Origin: Sipunculus nudus
Taxonomy: Eukaryota; Annelida; Sipuncula; Golfingiida; Sipunculidae
Direction: 5' to 3'
Assembly: GCA_026874595.1 (NCBI GenBank)
Contig: CM049307.1
Span: forward strand, 55,511,870-55,575,869
DNA length: 64,000 bases
Shown: positions 60,675-64,000 of the stretch, in pieces
Layout: every line of letters begins with the position of its first letter
Numbering within the stretch: position 1 is the stretch's first letter
Position numbers and translations under genes: made by a program
Notes under the pieces: generated by a model
The model's database searches: none
Seen by the model: only the letters and a program-made list of their open reading frames with translations
What the model was told of the DNA's origin: nothing

Positions 60675-62015
60675 CAATATTATTTCAGCTATTGTTAAGT
60701 TACCACCTGATGATATCTCAATTTTCAGCATCTTATGAAATATTGTGATCACTAGAGACATAAACAGAAAAAAAACATACACTGCATGAGTTAATTTGTT
60801 AAGTATGTAACTAAATAAGTTTGACATCTTAAATTATAAAGTTCATATAAATCTGGTGTTAGTTGAATACTCTGAAGACAAGTGAAATAAAAAAAAAGTG
60901 CATTTGAGTTAATAAGTTACATATTTTTCTTAATAATTATAACTTATTAAATCATAACTTATAAAAGTGTCTAGTGCATTTTAGTGTATAAAAAATACAG
61001 TGTCCATTTCCAACTTGTAATTCAAACCTAGATGTATCACATTTGTAATGGCAGTGAATATTGACTGCAATTTAAAACCAGCAAAGAAACAGGATTTTAT
61101 TCAGTTGTATCATATCAGATGCACAATATTTTGTGGTTAACAAATATTTGTGTTGCATTATAAGTGCAGCTGCACTAATATTTTATATTAATTTGAAGCC
61201 AAGTAGTTATACTATTGAAAGACCTGAACCATTTTGGTACATCCTATCACTTCAGGATATTTTCAGTTGATCAATGCAGGTTTTAAAGGGGCCTGTTCTG
61301 ATAGCTGACATCTGTTGATTGAAAACAATCTCTTGAAACTTTTATATTAAACAGGCCAAAAAATGTCAGTCCCACGGCGTACAGACTGTTTGTTTTGTTA
61401 TATGGTTTTTCCTTTTGTCAACAATGCTGGTTTTTCCTTTTGTCAACAATGCTATGTTTACTAACAGCTTGCAGATATACAAGCTCGTACATCCATCACA
61501 GAGGCTTTATAGGAACTTTTTTTTTACCCAGAGTTAATTAATATGTAGGCAGGGTAAGTCAGAAATCACATTAATTCTATAGATAAGTTATGTGAATGGC
61601 TGGCTTTAATACATGTGCCGCATAACAGTTATTTTATCGTGGAATTGTGCATATTTCAAAACACTCACACACCTTGGTCTCTTCATAAAAGATTCACCTG
61701 TCTGCCATTACGTTGACAAGTTTGTCATTATTACATATATCAGGACACCGATTGTCTGCATTCATGTGACTCAGTGATTTATGAATTATTTAACAGATTA
61801 AAAACAGGTTCTTTATTGAATAATTGTGATCTTTTGCATAATTCATAAAGCAGTGGGTGGATGGTTTTATAAATTGTTATTTAATTCTGATGAAAGTGTG
61901 AAGCAGAACCTGTGCTCTTTATCCCTGAGTCATTGGGTTATGATGATATACTGGCTGATTACCTGTGGCATGCTTGCATTTGGAAAAACTTTGGCCAGGT
62001 TTCTGCATGCCGGCT
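60675..62015. other. No supported gene
   Basis: AT-rich, with a small GGTTTTTCCTTTTGTCAACA AT duplication at about 61403-61450. No coding signals were found. Confidence 0.45.
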
Positions 62016-62019
62016 GGGT

Positions 62020-62285
62020 TTTCCATTGGCTGAGTTTACATGGGCTGAGTTCAGTGGTTGCCTGAGTTGGTACGGGTGAAATTCACTAGCGTAGTTTCTG
62101 ATACATGGTGCTGTGATAGGTCCTTTGTGAAAAGGATTTAAAGGATATATGGAACATGACCCCCCTGAGGACACATTTGGCATCATTTCTTACAATTCAA
62201 GGCCATATAAATGGGCATTTCTGTTTTGGGGTCACTGAGTAGTCCTATGACAACAGTTGGGTGCCGGCACTATCAGTTAAAATAT
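62020..62285. repeat. Old dispersed repeat, copy 2 (partner at 34646)
   Basis: TTTTCCATTGGCTGAGTT, TTTCTGATACATGG, ATGACCCCCC, GGACACATTTGGCAT, AATGGGCATTTCT, GGGTGCC and CTATCAGTTA repeat the order at 34646-34895. Both copies are in the same orientation. Confidence 0.65.
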
Positions 62286-62289
62286 ATAT

Positions 62290-62607
62290 AGAAGGAAACC
62301 TCTCCTTGCGGACAAACCTATGTCACTAGCATCCATCTGTCTTTAACTCATGAGGTGAACACTGTACCTCTGGAGGTGTAACCTTCCATTCAGTGAATCT
62401 TTCCATCAAATTCAAAAGATATTCTAGCTCAAATATAAAGAATATGTTAGGGCAAGCAAATTTAAACTCCTGTTAACATCTAAAAATATTTATTAAGTGT
62501 ATAAACTCTAATGATAATTATTCCTCAGAATAATGGAATTTAACAGAACAGATTTGTTAGCCTGAGTATGTTTCTTTAAATTAAGAGTATCATACATACA
62601 TAAAAAG

Positions 62608-62651
<44 letters not shown>

Positions 62652-63878
62652 CCTATATATAATGTATAATCCTCTTTTTGTTGATCCCTCACATGAAGGA
62701 TTTAGGGCTCACAGTAAGCTCCCATGATTTGTCTGGGCCGTGCCTGCCTATCTTGAATTTTCAGGTTGTTGTGATAAAAAAAAATATACCATCAGATGCA
62801 GTTGATGCCACCAGTGTTTTATTGTATAATTACAGTACTTTATAGATTAAATGTGTTTATACATGATACTTTGCAGGTATGAATTTAAATGAGTGGATTT
62901 TGTAGATGTAGCTTTGGTACTCTACAGATTTATAGTTGTATGTATGGTATTGGTGGATTTATTGGTTTATTTATGGTACTAATGAAATGTATTTGTATCT
63001 CTTCAATTGTGACAGACTGAGAGTGATATTTATCTTAAATGTTTTATATATATGTATTTCTTTATTAATTGATCTTGTATAAATGCCTTATGACACCAAT
63101 GAATATGTGTAGGGCTTGGCAGCTATCCCACCAAATTCTTTACGGCTTTATGGGATGTTGGCATAAAGAATGTCTGGCAATTTGTGTATTTTCAGGATTT
63201 ATTCTTGGGTAAAAGTTGTTTTATGATACCTAATGATATCTAAGAGGCGAATCATTCTGTTATACAGTGAACAGAACACATAGTTTTGGGGCTCTGTCAT
63301 TGTGAATGTTTCAGAACTTTGTTTGGCATGACTTAGCATAAATAAAAGGTATAATAGACTTAATTTTATCCTTTCAGTGTTATATTTTTTATAGTCTGTA
63401 TATTATTATTATATATATATATATGTGAATCAGACCGTGTTATATGTATAAAATATTGTGTAATTATAACTATTAAATAAATGTTGAAAATATTAGCCAT
63501 AATGAACAAAGTCTAACTTATCAATAATTATTTTCTTTTATAGGTTTAGAAATGTTTTATTGACAGGTTTTTACTTCTTTTTTTTTCTTATCCTATGCAT
63601 GAATCAAAAAGGAATTTCATATCATTATATCATAGTTATCACTTATAATATACCATTCTTATTTTATTGTTAACTCCACCCTTAAGTCATCATTAGACTA
63701 TGTGACTGACACCATGGACTTCTCCTTAAAAGGAAAGATTTAGCAGACAGCCACCTCTGGGACCAATCAAAGTGGTTGTAAAATCAGGGTGGTCATGTTA
63801 CAAAGGTGGTCATCAAATGGGGTTTTACTTTATATCTCTATATGAACATAATATAGGATTTCTTTATTGTTGTTTCAG
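62290..63878. other. Probable intron leading to the right-edge exon
   Basis: No coding signal until the acceptor at 63878. A degenerate relative of the pogo-like MITE (GTGGTCATGTTACAAAGGTG GTCATCAAATGGGGTTTTACT) occupies about 63755-63825. The rest is AT-rich. Confidence 0.5.
62613..62647. repeat. (TA)17 microsatellite
   Basis: Uninterrupted alternating AT/TA run of about 35 bases, the longest in the window. A shorter one is at 63411-63424. Confidence 0.95.
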
Positions 63879-64000
63879 GTGGTACAGCTCCAGGAGTCTG
63901 TTAATCAGTCAGTACACCCAGAGTTACTGAGTCTGAAGGGCCTGATAAAAACTCAGATAAAAAAGAAAAAAGAACTCTCTGACAAGCTGCAGGAGGTCCA
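63879..64000 (+). CDS. Partial coding exon of an unidentified coiled-coil protein
   Basis: TTTATTGTTGTTTCAG gives a strong acceptor ending at 63878. Only one frame is open through the 122 bases to the window edge; the other two stop early. It begins at a codon boundary and encodes 40 residues: VVQLQESVNQSVHPELL, then a lysine-rich helix with KTQIKKKKELSDKLQEV. Leucine/isoleucine spacing and charge suggest an amphipathic or coiled-coil helix. Codons are GC-richer than the preceding intron. The exon continues past the window, so length, donor and protein family cannot be given. I do not recognise the family. The reading phase fits the candidate exon at 41889-42009, over a 21.9-kb intron. Confidence 0.75.
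   Translation, partial: MVQLQESVNQSVHPELLSLKGLIKTQIKKKKELSDKLQEV

Overview
This window looks like AT-rich nuclear DNA from an invertebrate animal, most likely a mollusc and plausibly a bivalve. The argument rests on what is present: large gene-poor intron or intergenic space, CpG scarcity punctuated by a few CpG-rich islands, tRNA-derived SINEs, many decayed minisatellites, TA-flanked inverted-repeat elements, and dispersed repeats carrying TCCG runs or ACTTGCCC/GGGCAAGT hairpins, which I associate with bivalve genomes. There are no bacterial operons, CRISPR arrays or rRNA. Species cannot be fixed from sequence alone.

Protein-coding content is very thin. The best-supported pieces are: (i) the first 122 bases of a coding exon at the right edge (63879-64000), a lysine-rich, coiled-coil-like segment of a larger plus-strand gene; (ii) an isolated exon-like block at 41889-42009 with a good acceptor and a GTGAGT donor, whose reading phase would splice directly to the right-edge exon; (iii) a probable last exon at 11243-11308 ending in TGA, followed by a possible 3' UTR with AATAAA at 11732; (iv) a CpG-rich, YY1-site-bearing promoter-like block at about 8250-8711. 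Nearly all other short open frames look like chance or repeat shadows.

The window is mainly a record of transposable elements. At 17517-19234 and 23035-28954 lie two members of one modular long-terminal-inverted-repeat family (termini TGTCACAGGACAAAC, flanked by TA). The first carries a probable solo LTR at 17664-18429. The second carries a 2.6-kb TCCG-containing repeat (25036-27646). A second copy of that 2.6-kb repeat (51668-54263) has split a smaller repeat whose unbroken copy is at 60356-60670. A TA-flanked element at 42941-44260 carries CpG-rich cargo. A Mutator-like element at 55600-58007 keeps long inverted repeats, an apparent 13-bp target duplication and a frameshifted remnant of the transposase C terminus. 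Smaller items include a 177-bp pogo-like MITE, three SINE-like units, paired diverged repeats and about ten minisatellites.

Region by region: 1-12 kb is gene-edge sequence (promoter-like block, SINE, minisatellites, candidate 3' end); 12-17 kb is plain apart from a 78-bp minisatellite; 17-29 kb is the nested transposon block; 29-42 kb is plain with minisatellites, SINE heads and one MITE; 42-44 kb is the candidate exon and CpG-rich element; 44-51 kb is plain apart from a GC-richer block with an RFX-type site at 48.4-49.0 kb; 51-58 kb is the second nested block and the Mutator-like element; 58-64 kb is intron-like sequence leading to the final exon.
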